Positions 54,155 to 63,630 of a stretch of 64,000 nucleotides of DNA are shown in pieces. The notes below the pieces were generated by a model that saw nothing but the letters and a program-made list of their open reading frames with translations, was not told the origin of the DNA and ran no database searches. Each line of letters begins with the position of its first letter. Positions within the stretch are counted from its first letter, which is position 1. A program made the translations under genes and the position numbers. Source of the DNA: Flammeovirga agarivorans (GTDB lineage: Bacteria; Bacteroidota; Bacteroidia; Cytophagales; Flammeovirgaceae). The stretch covers positions 259,449-323,448 of the forward strand of contig NZ_JABAIL010000002.1 in assembly GCF_012641475.1 (NCBI RefSeq). Reading direction: 5' to 3'.

Positions 54155-56692
54155 ATGAACTACGCTGTCCAGCCTGGAGACACATTATACGGCATTGCCC
54201 GAAAACATAACCTATCTACTGATGACTTAATTTCATTAAATAATTGGTCGTCTGTACCCACTTTACAAATTGGTCAAGAAATTATTGTAGGAAAAAGTAG
54301 TACTCCACAAAACAATACAAAAGTAGAACCTGCTACAAGTGGTAAAACACATACTGTTGTTAAAGGTGATTCATTGTACGCAATAGGAAGAAAATACAAT
54401 ATATCCCCTGCGAGAATACTTACTGAAAATAACTTAGGAACAAATGCAGGAATATATATTGGGCAGGTTTTAAAAATCCCAAGTGAGGAGCAAGAGAAAA
54501 CAACAACAGTTACACCTACTCCAAATACATCAGGACAACAGAAAATTCATAAGGTTGATGCTGGAGAATCGTTATATGGTATTGCTAGACAATATCAAAC
54601 AACTCCTCAAGCTATTTTAGCAGCAAATGGCTTACCTGCAAATACACCTATTTATATCGGACAAGAGTTGAATATTCCATCTGGTTCAACAAATGCTCCT
54701 ACATCTACAGTAAGTACACCAAAACAAAGTTCTACAGTTCCCAAGCAACAACCTCCAAAAGTATACACGGTACAACAAGGAGACACATTGTACAAGATAT
54801 CAAGAGAAGTTGGGTTAACCCCTCAAAAAATTCTTGAGCTTAATGGGTTTGATGCAAATACTCCAATACAAATTGGACAAGAACTGAAAGTAACGGAAGA
54901 AACGAGTTCACCCGGAAGTACTTCCTCCCACTCGACAACAACAGTTACACCACAGAAAGAAACTCCAAAACCATCTAAGACATCACACAAGATTTCTAGA
55001 GGTGAGTCTCTATATGCTATTGGAAAAAAATATAACGTTTCTCCTGCAGAAATTTTAGCTTATAACAAGTTAACTCTTGATGCTACAATTTATATTGGTC
55101 AGATACTTCATATTCCCCCTCAATCACAAAAACCTTCTGCTCCGAATCCAACATCTAGCCCTAAAGCTCCGGAAAATCCAAGGTATCATGTTTACACTAT
55201 TCAGTCTGGAGATTATTTATCAAAGATTGCCAAGAAATTTGGTGTAACACCTCAGGAAATTGTTGCCGCGAATCATATTCCTAAAGGAAGAATTTATGTG
55301 GGTCAGCAAATCATGATACCTAAGCAAAGTGGTGCAACAAGTGCCCCTTCACAACAGCAAAATACATCATCTAATATCCATAATGCACAAGGACGCTCTA
55401 TTTATCAATTGAGTAAACTAGATGGCAAAACCATCTTTGCTAATGGACTTAGAAATAAAATTGGTTCTAGGTACAATATGATTGTTGATGATGTAGAAAA
55501 TTTGCAAAAACGTCTGATTCAATTGGGATTATTAAGTTCATCTCATGGTGAAAATGTAAGGCAAATTGCACAATCATATAGCGGTCAGGTTCCCGGTAGC
55601 AGAGTTCCTAACACTCTAAGTGCATTAAGAAAAATGCAGGATAGATTCCGACTGAATTGGTGGGTAGGAACAGATGCAAGGTGCCAAATGTTGGGTACAA
55701 ACCAATTTACATATGGTGAAGTGAGTCCACATGATGCGACCTACAAATTCTTAAAAGACTTTACTAAATTCACATTAAAGTTCCCAAATCCTGTTAATGG
55801 CCAAACTGAAACCGCTGAGTTCCAAAACTTTGTTTACAGTGGGTATAACCAATATTATGATGGTGTAGGATATATCGGAAAATCTCTTCCTAAAGATATT
55901 CCATTGAGTGTATACACTGATGTAGGACTTTCTCCAGTTATGGCTTCAGCGATGCAAGTTGTTTCGAGTCATGAGGGTAATTTTGATGCGATTAATAGCT
56001 ATGATAAAGCATTCTTCTCGTACGGCTTTATTCAATTTGCTGGTGGAGGTAGAGGTTTGGCACCACTTATAGCAAGAATGAAAGTGACTCAACCCGCTCT
56101 ATTTAAATCTATTTTCCAAAGTGTAGGGATCGATGTAGAGTACACTACTCGTAATAATGATATCCATCAAGGGGAGTTAATTATTGATTTCCCAGGAAAA
56201 GGTAGATTAAAAGGTATTGAAGCCGAAAAGGCACTAAGAGGAGATCATCAACTATATGGTCCTTTTATTAGAGCTGCGTTCCACCCTGAATTAATAAAAG
56301 CCCAAATTCTACAAGGAGTAAAGGCCTATGCAAAACCTGCTCTCGGAATTAAACTTAATATTAATACGGGTAGGTTCTCTCAAAGTAATTTATTGATCAC
56401 TGAAGTGATCAACTCCGCTATGGGATTGGGATTCGCCATTGATATGACTGTAAATAAATGGATTGTAAAAACAGGAGAAATGTTTTCAAATGCAATCAAT
56501 GCCATTGCCAGACAAAAAGGTCTTCATTCATTACAACAAATTATGATGATTGATGAAAGAGAAGTTCTTCAAGAAATTGTCAGACAAGAAGGCGGGGCTG
56601 ATAAACGAGTTGCTGATAGAGGCAACAGTATGCTTCATAGTGGATTAAGTTCAGCAAAAAATCCTACTAAAGGTCAAGGATTAATTGCATAA
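54155..56692 (+). CDS. Six-LysM protein with lysozyme-like C-terminal domain, no signal peptide
   Basis: An 845-residue protein. Six LysM repeats occur at about 1-46, 65-109, 131-175, 202-246, 277-321 and 344-389, separated by Thr/Ser/Pro-rich linkers. The first LysM begins at residue 2, so no leader precedes it, and an in-frame stop lies close upstream. The C-terminal part (about 420-845) contains a peptidoglycan-binding-like segment and VVSSHEGNFDAINSYD with Glu607, then YGFIQFAGGG, which recalls muramidase or chitosanase-type catalytic regions. It may act on peptidoglycan but must leave the cell by a non-Sec route or by lysis. It is closed by the hairpin at 56717-56740. Confidence 0.85.
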   Translation: MNYAVQPGDTLYGIARKHNLSTDDLISLNNWSSVPTLQIGQEIIVGKSSTPQNNTKVEPATSGKTHTVVKGDSLYAIGRKYNISPARILTENNLGTNAGIYIGQVLKIPSEEQEKTTTVTPTPNTSGQQKIHKVDAGESLYGIARQYQTTPQAILAANGLPANTPIYIGQELNIPSGSTNAPTSTVSTPKQSSTVPKQQPPKVYTVQQGDTLYKISREVGLTPQKILELNGFDANTPIQIGQELKVTEETSSPGSTSSHSTTTVTPQKETPKPSKTSHKISRGESLYAIGKKYNVSPAEILAYNKLTLDATIYIGQILHIPPQSQKPSAPNPTSSPKAPENPRYHVYTIQSGDYLSKIAKKFGVTPQEIVAANHIPKGRIYVGQQIMIPKQSGATSAPSQQQNTSSNIHNAQGRSIYQLSKLDGKTIFANGLRNKIGSRYNMIVDDVENLQKRLIQLGLLSSSHGENVRQIAQSYSGQVPGSRVPNTLSALRKMQDRFRLNWWVGTDARCQMLGTNQFTYGEVSPHDATYKFLKDFTKFTLKFPNPVNGQTETAEFQNFVYSGYNQYYDGVGYIGKSLPKDIPLSVYTDVGLSPVMASAMQVVSSHEGNFDAINSYDKAFFSYGFIQFAGGGRGLAPLIARMKVTQPALFKSIFQSVGIDVEYTTRNNDIHQGELIIDFPGKGRLKGIEAEKALRGDHQLYGPFIRAAFHPELIKAQILQGVKAYAKPALGIKLNINTGRFSQSNLLITEVINSAMGLGFAIDMTVNKWIVKTGEMFSNAINAIARQKGLHSLQQIMMIDEREVLQEIVRQEGGADKRVADRGNSMLHSGLSSAKNPTKGQGLIA

Positions 56693-56716
56693 AAATATTT
56701 ATTACAAATAATTTTC

Positions 56717-56740
56717 AAAGCCATGCTTATGCATGGCTTT
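56717..56740 (+). terminator. Hairpin terminator after the LysM gene
   Basis: AAAGCCATGC and GCATGGCTTT form a perfect 10-bp stem with a 4-nt loop, followed by TTTCTT, 24 nt after the stop codon. Confidence 0.85.
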
Positions 56741-56941
56741 TTTCTTGAAATATCACAATTTCAATAGATTACGATCTAGTTTATAAAACATGAAATGAAA
56801 AAATTAAAAATCATTCATTTTTCATAATCTGATAGATATTTGTGTACTTTCAAGATTTTACGAGATTCGCAGAATATTCTTCACTATTTGAAGGATTCAT
56901 TCTTGTTTTTAAACAATCTTAGGCTTAAATTATTTATTACT

Positions 56942-57250
56942 ATGAAAATCGAAAATCCGATTAGCATCACTGACAGTGCTGCTGAAGAGATAAACAATAT
57001 ATTAACCCAGAAGAAAGTTCCAGAAGGATACGCCCTTAGAGTCGGTGTAAAAGGTGGTGGTGGCTGTGGAGGAGCTCAATTCACTTTAGGCTTTGACCAA
57101 GCTAAAGAAACCGACATTGAATATGAAACTAAAGGCATCAAAGTGCTTATTGAAAAAAGACAAATGATGTTCCTTTTAGATTTAGAAATTGATTTTGAAG
57201 ACAGAAGAGATGAAAGAGGCTTCGTCTTTAACAAAGTGTCCGCTCAGTAG
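56942..57250 (+). CDS. IscA/HesB-like protein lacking the C-terminal cysteine pair
   Basis: A 102-residue member of the HesB/IscA fold, normally a carrier for Fe-S clusters or iron. PISITDSAAEEINNIL and LRVGVKGGGGCGGAQFTLGF match the family, with the first ligand Cys42. The usual end, a GFVFNNP run followed by a CGCG motif, is cut short: here RGFVFNKVSAQ is the end of the protein, so two of three ligand cysteines are missing. The frame extends to a GTG at 56840 but without family character; the ATG at 56942 is chosen. The S41 protease gene follows 23 nt later. Confidence 0.88.
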   Translation: MKIENPISITDSAAEEINNILTQKKVPEGYALRVGVKGGGGCGGAQFTLGFDQAKETDIEYETKGIKVLIEKRQMMFLLDLEIDFEDRRDERGFVFNKVSAQ

Positions 57251-57273
57251 CTTTTGATTACATTCAATTAACG

Positions 57274-58941
57274 ATGACAGAAAAAAGTACTACATCTCAT
57301 AATGACAACGCAAACATAAAAGCTTGGATACCCTTGATCATTGGTGTCTCTGTAGGGTTAGGCGTCATTATTGGTTCTCATTTAAGATCACCAAGTCCGA
57401 CAGACAAACGTTTGACGGTGGACTCTAATGCCTCAAAATTTGAACGTTTACTTAATTATGTAGATAAGTATTATGTAGATACTGTTGATATTGATCAGCT
57501 GACACAAAAAGCGATTGATATTGTCCTTAAAGATCTAGACCCTCATACTGTATATGTTCCTCCTTCTGAAGCTGACATTATGGCTTCCCGATTAGATGAT
57601 GGATTTGAAGGTGTTGGTATTGAGTTTCGTATTATAGATGATACTCTTAAAGTACTTTCTGTAATGCCTGGAGGTCCATCAAAAAAGACAGGTGTTAGAG
57701 CGGGTGATAAAATTATTACCGTAAATGGAGATACTATTGCCGGTAAGTCCATTGCTAACTCAGAGATTGTCAAAAAATTAAGAGGAAAGAAAGGAACTAC
57801 TGTCGATATACAAGTCAAAAGAAAAAAACAAGACGAGCTACTTGCCTTCTCGATCACAAGAGATATTGTTCCTACTCCTTCTGTAGAAGCTAGTTATTTG
57901 ATTGATAACGAAACGGGATATATCAAAATCACAAAGTTTGCCACAAAAACCTATGATGAGTTTCACAATTCATTATTAAAACTCAAATCAGATGGTATGA
58001 AAAACCTTGTCATTGACTTAAGAGATAATGGTGGTGGATTCTTAGGACAAGCTGTAAAAATAGCCGATGACCTATTACCAAAAGACGATCTGATCGTTTA
58101 CACTGAAGGAAAAGGGAATGAGTTCACTGAAAAAGAATATAGTCTTAGAGACCCTTCTTTTGATGGGCCTATCGTTGTCTTGGTGAATGAAAGAAGTGCT
58201 TCTGCCTCAGAAATAGTTACAGGTGCACTACAAGATCATGACAGAGCATTAGTGGTAGGGAGACGAACCTATGGAAAAGGATTAGTACAACGACAAATTC
58301 GTTTGAAAGACAACTCCTTACTTAGATTAACAATTTCAAGGTATTTCACTCCGAGTGGTAGAAGTATACAAAAGCCTTACGGCGAAGGTATATCATACAA
58401 TGAAGACATCTCACAGAGGTATGAGAGTGGTGAATTATTTAATAGAGATAGTATAAAAACAGATAAAATGCCTCAATTTAAAACCGATAACAATAGAGTT
58501 GTTTATGGTGGCGGAGGTATAATTCCTGATAATTTTATTCCATTAGATACATCATCAGTTGGTATTTATTATTATACATTGGAACATACCGATATGTTAA
58601 GAGATTTTGCTCTGGACTATACTACTGAAAACTATATTGATCTTCAAGAAAATGGTATTGACCATTTCATGGAAAAATTTGATCAAGAAAAAAATCTAAT
58701 TCGTAATTTAGAAACGTATTCTGAGCAAAACGGTATTCATAAAAGAAAGCAAACTGATTTTGACCAGAAAACTGATGAATATATTAAACACCGCATTAAA
58801 GTTCTTATTGCCAGAGCAATGTGGGGTGACAGTGGATATTATAGAGTAATGAACACTAAGGACCCTATGGTTGATGAAGCAAAACGAATTTTTAAGAATG
58901 GTTTAGCAAATGAAGATTCTACAAAAAAAGTAGAAGGATAA
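57274..58941 (+). CDS. S41 family C-terminal processing protease
   Basis: A 555-residue CtpA-like serine protease. One N-terminal membrane helix (about 15-35, IPLIIGVSVGLGVIIG) anchors it facing the periplasm. A PDZ domain follows (VLSVMPGGPSKKTGVRAGDKIITVNGD). The catalytic domain has the Ser-Lys dyad: Ser310 in SASASE and Lys335 in YGKGLVQ, 25 residues apart as in E. coli Prc. A C-terminal helical region of about 150 residues (RNLETYSEQNGIHKRKQ) completes it. Substrates in related organisms are envelope proteins and peptidoglycan hydrolases. It is probably co-transcribed with the IscA-like gene (23-nt gap). Confidence 0.94.
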   Translation: MTEKSTTSHNDNANIKAWIPLIIGVSVGLGVIIGSHLRSPSPTDKRLTVDSNASKFERLLNYVDKYYVDTVDIDQLTQKAIDIVLKDLDPHTVYVPPSEADIMASRLDDGFEGVGIEFRIIDDTLKVLSVMPGGPSKKTGVRAGDKIITVNGDTIAGKSIANSEIVKKLRGKKGTTVDIQVKRKKQDELLAFSITRDIVPTPSVEASYLIDNETGYIKITKFATKTYDEFHNSLLKLKSDGMKNLVIDLRDNGGGFLGQAVKIADDLLPKDDLIVYTEGKGNEFTEKEYSLRDPSFDGPIVVLVNERSASASEIVTGALQDHDRALVVGRRTYGKGLVQRQIRLKDNSLLRLTISRYFTPSGRSIQKPYGEGISYNEDISQRYESGELFNRDSIKTDKMPQFKTDNNRVVYGGGGIIPDNFIPLDTSSVGIYYYTLEHTDMLRDFALDYTTENYIDLQENGIDHFMEKFDQEKNLIRNLETYSEQNGIHKRKQTDFDQKTDEYIKHRIKVLIARAMWGDSGYYRVMNTKDPMVDEAKRIFKNGLANEDSTKKVEG

Positions 58942-58983
58942 TATCTTTAGGTTACAATTCGTTGTAACAGTAACTCAAGAACT

Positions 58984-60087
58984 ATGTATTTCTCAACTTC
59001 TGATATAGATATAATTGTTGAAACTATTAAAAAAGATCATCAAGAAAATGAAGTGTATCTTTTTTTAATAGCTGATGCTAGTGAGGAAATTATTCCATCA
59101 CTGATTGAAGCCTGCAATTCTGCTTCTATTTCTTGTATGGGAGCCATTTTCCCTATACTTATTGCTGAGAATCAATTTTATGAAGAAGGGCTTATTGCTT
59201 TTAAATTCAATAGTTCCTCTTCTCCAATGATCATAAATAATGACAGCCCTTTTGATATTAATTATATCAACAAATCAGACAATAACGCATTTTTATTTAT
59301 AGATGGTCTCTCACTACAAGTCCAAGAGATGATCGAAGATATTTACCAATATCTAGGAGCTAATTTCTCATATTTTGGAGGTGGAGCAGGTTCTTTATCT
59401 TTAGTACAAAAACCTTGTGTATTTACGAACCAAGGGTTAATGAAAGACAGTGCTATTTTCTGTACTACTTCTGATAATTTTAACTTAGGAATTCAACATG
59501 GTTGGAGTAGAATCCACGGTCCATTAATAGCAACAAAAACAGAGAAAAATAAGATCGTTGAGCTGAATTGGCAAAATGCATTTGAACTGTATCAAGAATT
59601 TATTAGAGAAAACAACCAATTAGAAATCAATGAGGAAAATTTTCTAGAAATTGCAAAATCCTATCCATTTGGTATGATGAAAGAGGGACAAGAAGATATT
59701 GTCAGAGACCCTTACCTCGTGGATAAAAACGGTGCATTAAACTGTGTAGGTGAGGTATTAGAAAACAGTGTACTATACATACTAAACAGTACACAAGAGC
59801 ATCTGATAAAAGCTGCAGAACAAGCCACAAAAGACGCTACCCTACAGCTCAATGAAGACAATTCCATACAACCTATTGTGATGGATTGTATTTCTAGGTA
59901 TTTATTCCTTGGTGAAAATTACCCGCAAGAAATTAATGTCTGTAAAAAGATATTGAGGGAAAAACAGTTAAATGATAATATCATAGGTGCACTATCAATG
60001 GGTGAAATTTCATCCTATGGAAATGGACAATATATAGAGTTTTTCAATAAAACTATTGTAATTAATGCTATCGACCAACCAAAATAA
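58984..60087 (+). CDS. FIST-domain sensory protein
   Basis: A 367-residue soluble protein with FIST-N and FIST-C parts, a ligand-binding sensor family thought to recognise small metabolites such as amino acids. Characteristic pieces are the FIST-N segment ISCMGAIFPILIAENQF, NNAFLFIDGLSLQVQEMI, GANFSYFGGGAGSLSL and FNLGIQHGWSRIHGP, then the FIST-C segment AFELYQEFI, YPFGMMK and the late MGEISSYGNGQYIEFFNKT. The next gene, a hybrid histidine kinase, begins 23 nt inside this one, so the two are translationally coupled and FIST probably supplies the signal. Confidence 0.93.
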   Translation: MYFSTSDIDIIVETIKKDHQENEVYLFLIADASEEIIPSLIEACNSASISCMGAIFPILIAENQFYEEGLIAFKFNSSSSPMIINNDSPFDINYINKSDNNAFLFIDGLSLQVQEMIEDIYQYLGANFSYFGGGAGSLSLVQKPCVFTNQGLMKDSAIFCTTSDNFNLGIQHGWSRIHGPLIATKTEKNKIVELNWQNAFELYQEFIRENNQLEINEENFLEIAKSYPFGMMKEGQEDIVRDPYLVDKNGALNCVGEVLENSVLYILNSTQEHLIKAAEQATKDATLQLNEDNSIQPIVMDCISRYLFLGENYPQEINVCKKILREKQLNDNIIGALSMGEISSYGNGQYIEFFNKTIVINAIDQPK

Positions 60088-62128
60088 TGATGTTTTACAA
60101 GACATGATGCTATTGTATGAATTGTCACTTCAGACAGGACGTACGTTAGATTTTCATGAAAATATAGACAACTTTATAAAATTACTTTTACATCGTAAGA
60201 GTTTAACATCAGCATCATTATGGTTAAAAGCTAGCACAATCAAAAGGTCATCACTTACCTTATTGCCTATAAAAACTCATGATGCAGACTGGATTCGCAT
60301 GATAAATTACCCGATCAAAGAAATACACAAACAGCAAACTGCATTAGTAGAACATTTTCTATCCTATTCATCTGACGAAGATATTTATTCGTTCGTCGTA
60401 GAGAAACCATATGTCATCCATGAAACTATAAACATTAAAGAAGGTACATACTTCTTTTATCGACTTGACAATTTTGGTTTTATCAAATTGTATTCATCTA
60501 TTCCCAACGATGAAAAAATCAATAAAAAAGCAGTTAAAAAACTTAGAGTAGTATTTGACCATTTTAAAAACTCGATCATTGCTTCTCTAAATCAATTAAA
60601 GCTTGAAATAGAAATTGATAAATCTAAATCGATGAGTAATGAGGTTTTGATGACGGCAAAATTCCCTCAACAAAACCCCTACCCCGTTTTACGATTTACA
60701 AAAGACGTAGAATTACTGTATTTCAATGCTCCTGCTGAACGTATAAAAGGGCACTTTTTGGACTTAAAATGGGCATATGCTACCATGTTCTCTAAAACCT
60801 TAAATACCAATGAGATGAAGGTTTATGAACAGGTGATTGACGGGAAGTTTTACTCCTTTACCGTTAAGCCTATTCCCGAATATGGTTATGTAAATATTTA
60901 CGGAATGGATATTACCAGCAGGAAATCCATTGAATACAAATTAAAGGAAGAGAAAGACAAGGCAGAAAAATTGGCTAGAGTGAAGATGGAATTTCTATCT
61001 ACTATGAGTCATGAAATTCGAACACCAATGAACTCAATTATTGGTTCGCTTAACCTTCTAAAAGATACCACTTTAGATGATTATCAGTCCAAAAAATTGA
61101 AAATGATGAGATTTGCAGCTGACAACCTGCTACGTCTGATCAATGAAATTTTGGATTTCAATAAACTAGAAGCCAACAAGGTAAGTTTGGAAAGAATACG
61201 TTTTCCATTGATCGAAACAATGGAAAACTTATTTGCCATGCATACTGATAATGCTGAAGATAAAAACATCAGCTTAAATTTAAATCTTGAAAAGGTACCT
61301 GTAAATTATATCATTGGAGACCCTACTCGATTATCTCAAATCCTATTAAACCTTATCTCTAATGCCATTAAATTTACAGATAAAGGTGGAGTAGATATTA
61401 CGGTGACTAGCACATTTAAGAACAAAAAAAGTGTCGTATATCAATTCAGTGTCAAGGATAGTGGTATTGGTATATCTCAAGACCGAATTGACAATATTTT
61501 CGAAGCATTTACACAAGAAGATAGTAGTACAACAAGAAAGTTCGGAGGAACAGGGTTAGGATTAAGTATCACAAAAAAATTAGTGGATTTACTTGAAGGC
61601 AGCCTTGAGGTAGATAGTAACGTAGGTGAAGGAACTAACTTTATTGTTACTCTACCTTATGAAATTGCAGCGAATCAGAACGATGAGGAAGAAGACTGGA
61701 ACCAAGGAGAAATCACTAGAATTGAAAACTTGAACGGGGTCAGTGTTTTATTGGTAGACGACAATGATTTCAACATACTTATTGCCTCTGAATTCCTGAA
61801 AAGATGGGATGCTACTCTATATGTAGCTAAAAACGGAGAGGAAGCATTAGATCAACTAAAAAGAACAAAACAACAAATAGATATCGTTTTAATGGACCTT
61901 CAGATGCCTGTGATGGATGGTTTTGAAGCCACTAAAATTATTAGAAGTTTTGAAGAAGACTATTACCAAGAACTACCTATCATTGCATTAACTGCAGATG
62001 TAGCAAGTGAAGAAGTCTTTTCCTTGGATCAAAAAGGTTTTGATGATTTTGCTTCTAAGCCTTTCGAACCCGATTCATTATTACAAAAGCTGATCAAGCA
62101 TATCCAAAAAAAGAACATCAAATCCTAA
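60065..62128 (+). CDS. Soluble hybrid histidine kinase with receiver domain
   Basis: A 687-residue hybrid kinase without membrane helices. The N-terminal 190 residues look GAF-like (LLYELSLQTGRTLDFHENIDNF), followed by a PAS-like part (PVLRFTKDVELLYFNAPAERIKGH) and a coiled coil. HisKA has FLSTMSHEIRTPMNS with His316. The ATPase domain shows NLISNAIKFTDKGG, DSGIGIS and GGTGLGLSITKKL. The receiver has VLLVDDNDFN and phosphoacceptor Asp611 in VLMDLQMPVMDG. There is no output domain, so phosphate must pass to another regulator. It overlaps the FIST gene by 23 nt. Confidence 0.94.
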   Translation: MLSTNQNNDVLQDMMLLYELSLQTGRTLDFHENIDNFIKLLLHRKSLTSASLWLKASTIKRSSLTLLPIKTHDADWIRMINYPIKEIHKQQTALVEHFLSYSSDEDIYSFVVEKPYVIHETINIKEGTYFFYRLDNFGFIKLYSSIPNDEKINKKAVKKLRVVFDHFKNSIIASLNQLKLEIEIDKSKSMSNEVLMTAKFPQQNPYPVLRFTKDVELLYFNAPAERIKGHFLDLKWAYATMFSKTLNTNEMKVYEQVIDGKFYSFTVKPIPEYGYVNIYGMDITSRKSIEYKLKEEKDKAEKLARVKMEFLSTMSHEIRTPMNSIIGSLNLLKDTTLDDYQSKKLKMMRFAADNLLRLINEILDFNKLEANKVSLERIRFPLIETMENLFAMHTDNAEDKNISLNLNLEKVPVNYIIGDPTRLSQILLNLISNAIKFTDKGGVDITVTSTFKNKKSVVYQFSVKDSGIGISQDRIDNIFEAFTQEDSSTTRKFGGTGLGLSITKKLVDLLEGSLEVDSNVGEGTNFIVTLPYEIAANQNDEEEDWNQGEITRIENLNGVSVLLVDDNDFNILIASEFLKRWDATLYVAKNGEEALDQLKRTKQQIDIVLMDLQMPVMDGFEATKIIRSFEEDYYQELPIIALTADVASEEVFSLDQKGFDDFASKPFEPDSLLQKLIKHIQKKNIKS

Positions 62129-62145
62129 AAAATTTAAGATTGTAG

Positions 62146-62174
62146 TTGAAAATCGGATTATGACTGTATTTTTG
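62146..62174 (+). promoter_or_regulatory. Putative promoter of the UPF0104 gene
   Basis: TTG (62146-62148) and, 18 nt later, TATTTTTG (62167-62174) fit the Bacteroidota pattern. The ATG at 62228 is 53 nt downstream. Confidence 0.5.
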
Positions 62175-62227
62175 TACGTTATTTTATTTTAGTAATCAAC
62201 GTCCAACTACATTATTTAGCTTCTTTT

Positions 62228-63304
62228 ATGGATACTCAAGAGCAAAAAATGCTAAAAAACCTAAGTCCGACAAAAATGTTTCTTCCGATTCTAGTTGGTC
62301 TTAGTGTCCTATTTTACATGATTTGGTCTGATGATAGTATAAATCTCGATCTCATTATTGAAAGCCTTGGAAACATGAACCTTTTTTGGGTGTTTCTATC
62401 TTTTGTAGTACTGTTTGGGCGTGATATCGGGTATATGTACAGAATTCGTACACTTACCAACAATAAATTAGATTGGAATGCCAGTTTCTTCGTGATTATG
62501 CTTTGGGAGTTTGCCTCTGCAATTACTCCTTCTGTAGTTGGAGGAACAAGCGTTGCAGTGTTCATAATGAACAGAGAGAAAATACCCTTTGGTAAATCAC
62601 TAAGTTTTGTGATGCTTACAGCAATTTTAGACAATATGTTCTTTGTCGTTGCTTCACTACTTGTTATTGCATTGTTTCCTGGAAGTATCTTCCCATCTAA
62701 TGACTATTCTACAGACCTGCTTGGTTTTACACTTGGACTACCTCAAATATTTGCTGTTAGTGTTAGTTTAATCGCTTTTTATACCGCTTTTATGGCTTGG
62801 GGATTATTTATTGGGCCAAAATCCTTTAAAAAATTCCTCTGGTATCTTACATCGTTTAGTTTTACAAAAAGGTGGAGAAGAATGGCTGTAAAAAGCGGAA
62901 ATGAAATGGTTGTTGCATCAAAAGAGCTAAAAGGACACACTTCTTCCTATTGGGTAAAAGTAATTTTATCTACCGTTTTCATTTGGTCTGCGAGATATGC
63001 CATGTTGAATTGCTTAATCAATGCATTCTTACAAATAGATATTTTCAACCTTACTACTCAAGATATATTAGATCAGTTTCTAATTTTTGGCCGACAAATT
63101 ATCATGTGGATTGTGATGTTAATATCACCGACTCCTGGTAGTGCAGGAACTGCTGAATATTTCTTTGGAGAGTTTTTCAGAGAATTCTTTAAAGATGGAG
63201 GTATAGTATTGGTTGTTGCTCTGTTCTGGAGGCTTTTCACCTATTATACTTACCTATTGATTGGTGCAATTGTTCTTCCAAGATGGATTCAGAAAAGGTT
63301 TTAA
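62228..63304 (+). CDS. UPF0104 (LPG-synthase-TM-like, YbhN/AglD type) membrane protein
   Basis: A 358-residue polytopic protein with about eight membrane helices. It matches the flippase-like membrane region of MprF-type proteins: FGRDIGYMYRIRTLTN, the WEFASAITPSVVGGTSVAVFIM segment, and SPTPGSAGTAEYFFGEFF near the C-terminus (see TPGSAGTAE). The soluble synthase half of MprF is absent. Members probably move lipids or lipid-linked molecules across the inner membrane; the substrate is unknown. It is a single gene with its own promoter candidate and a strong terminator. Confidence 0.9.
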   Translation: MDTQEQKMLKNLSPTKMFLPILVGLSVLFYMIWSDDSINLDLIIESLGNMNLFWVFLSFVVLFGRDIGYMYRIRTLTNNKLDWNASFFVIMLWEFASAITPSVVGGTSVAVFIMNREKIPFGKSLSFVMLTAILDNMFFVVASLLVIALFPGSIFPSNDYSTDLLGFTLGLPQIFAVSVSLIAFYTAFMAWGLFIGPKSFKKFLWYLTSFSFTKRWRRMAVKSGNEMVVASKELKGHTSSYWVKVILSTVFIWSARYAMLNCLINAFLQIDIFNLTTQDILDQFLIFGRQIIMWIVMLISPTPGSAGTAEYFFGEFFREFFKDGGIVLVVALFWRLFTYYTYLLIGAIVLPRWIQKRF

Positions 63305-63312
63305 TACAATAG

Positions 63313-63346
63313 AAAAGAGCTATACACTAAAAGGTATAGCTCTTTT
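63313..63346 (+). terminator. Hairpin terminator after the UPF0104 gene
   Basis: AAAAGAGCTATAC pairs perfectly with GTATAGCTCTTTT (8-nt loop) and is followed by a T run, 8 nt after the stop codon. Confidence 0.9.
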
Positions 63347-63630
63347 TTTGTGTCTTATGTGTGTTTTCGATAATTAGGTAATAGGTAAATAAAAAATCGG
63401 TTCAACTAGAAAGTACTCTTTTTCTTATTGTAAAGGTCGAGATTACCGAAATGAACTACAATTCAGTTTATTAAGAATAGCTACAAATGTAATTTTCATA
63501 AAAGAATTCAATAAAACAGCTGATTTTCAAACAATAACTAGGAAAATTTACTTTCATTTTACAAATAGATGTCTGTAAATACAGTATTCTATGTTCTTTC
63601 TTACGAACTTTGTACCCCGAACTTAGAATT
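63347..63630. other. Non-coding region before ygiQ
   Basis: About 285 bp of AT-rich DNA without a credible frame. It holds a 12-bp palindrome CTGTAAATACAG (63573-63584) and a near-consensus -7 box GAACTTTG (63605-63612), 18 nt before the ygiQ ATG. Confidence 0.4.

Noticed and set aside
54155-55325. The LysM repeats as a DNA-level tandem repeat or recombination product
   Set aside because: The six units are similar in protein but clearly diverged in DNA, with different linkers, so they are old domain duplications and not a recent repeat array.
63573-63584. CTGTAAATACAG as an SOS box
   Set aside because: The half-sites resemble the E. coli LexA box but the spacing is 4 and not 8 nt, and the gene downstream is not a repair gene.
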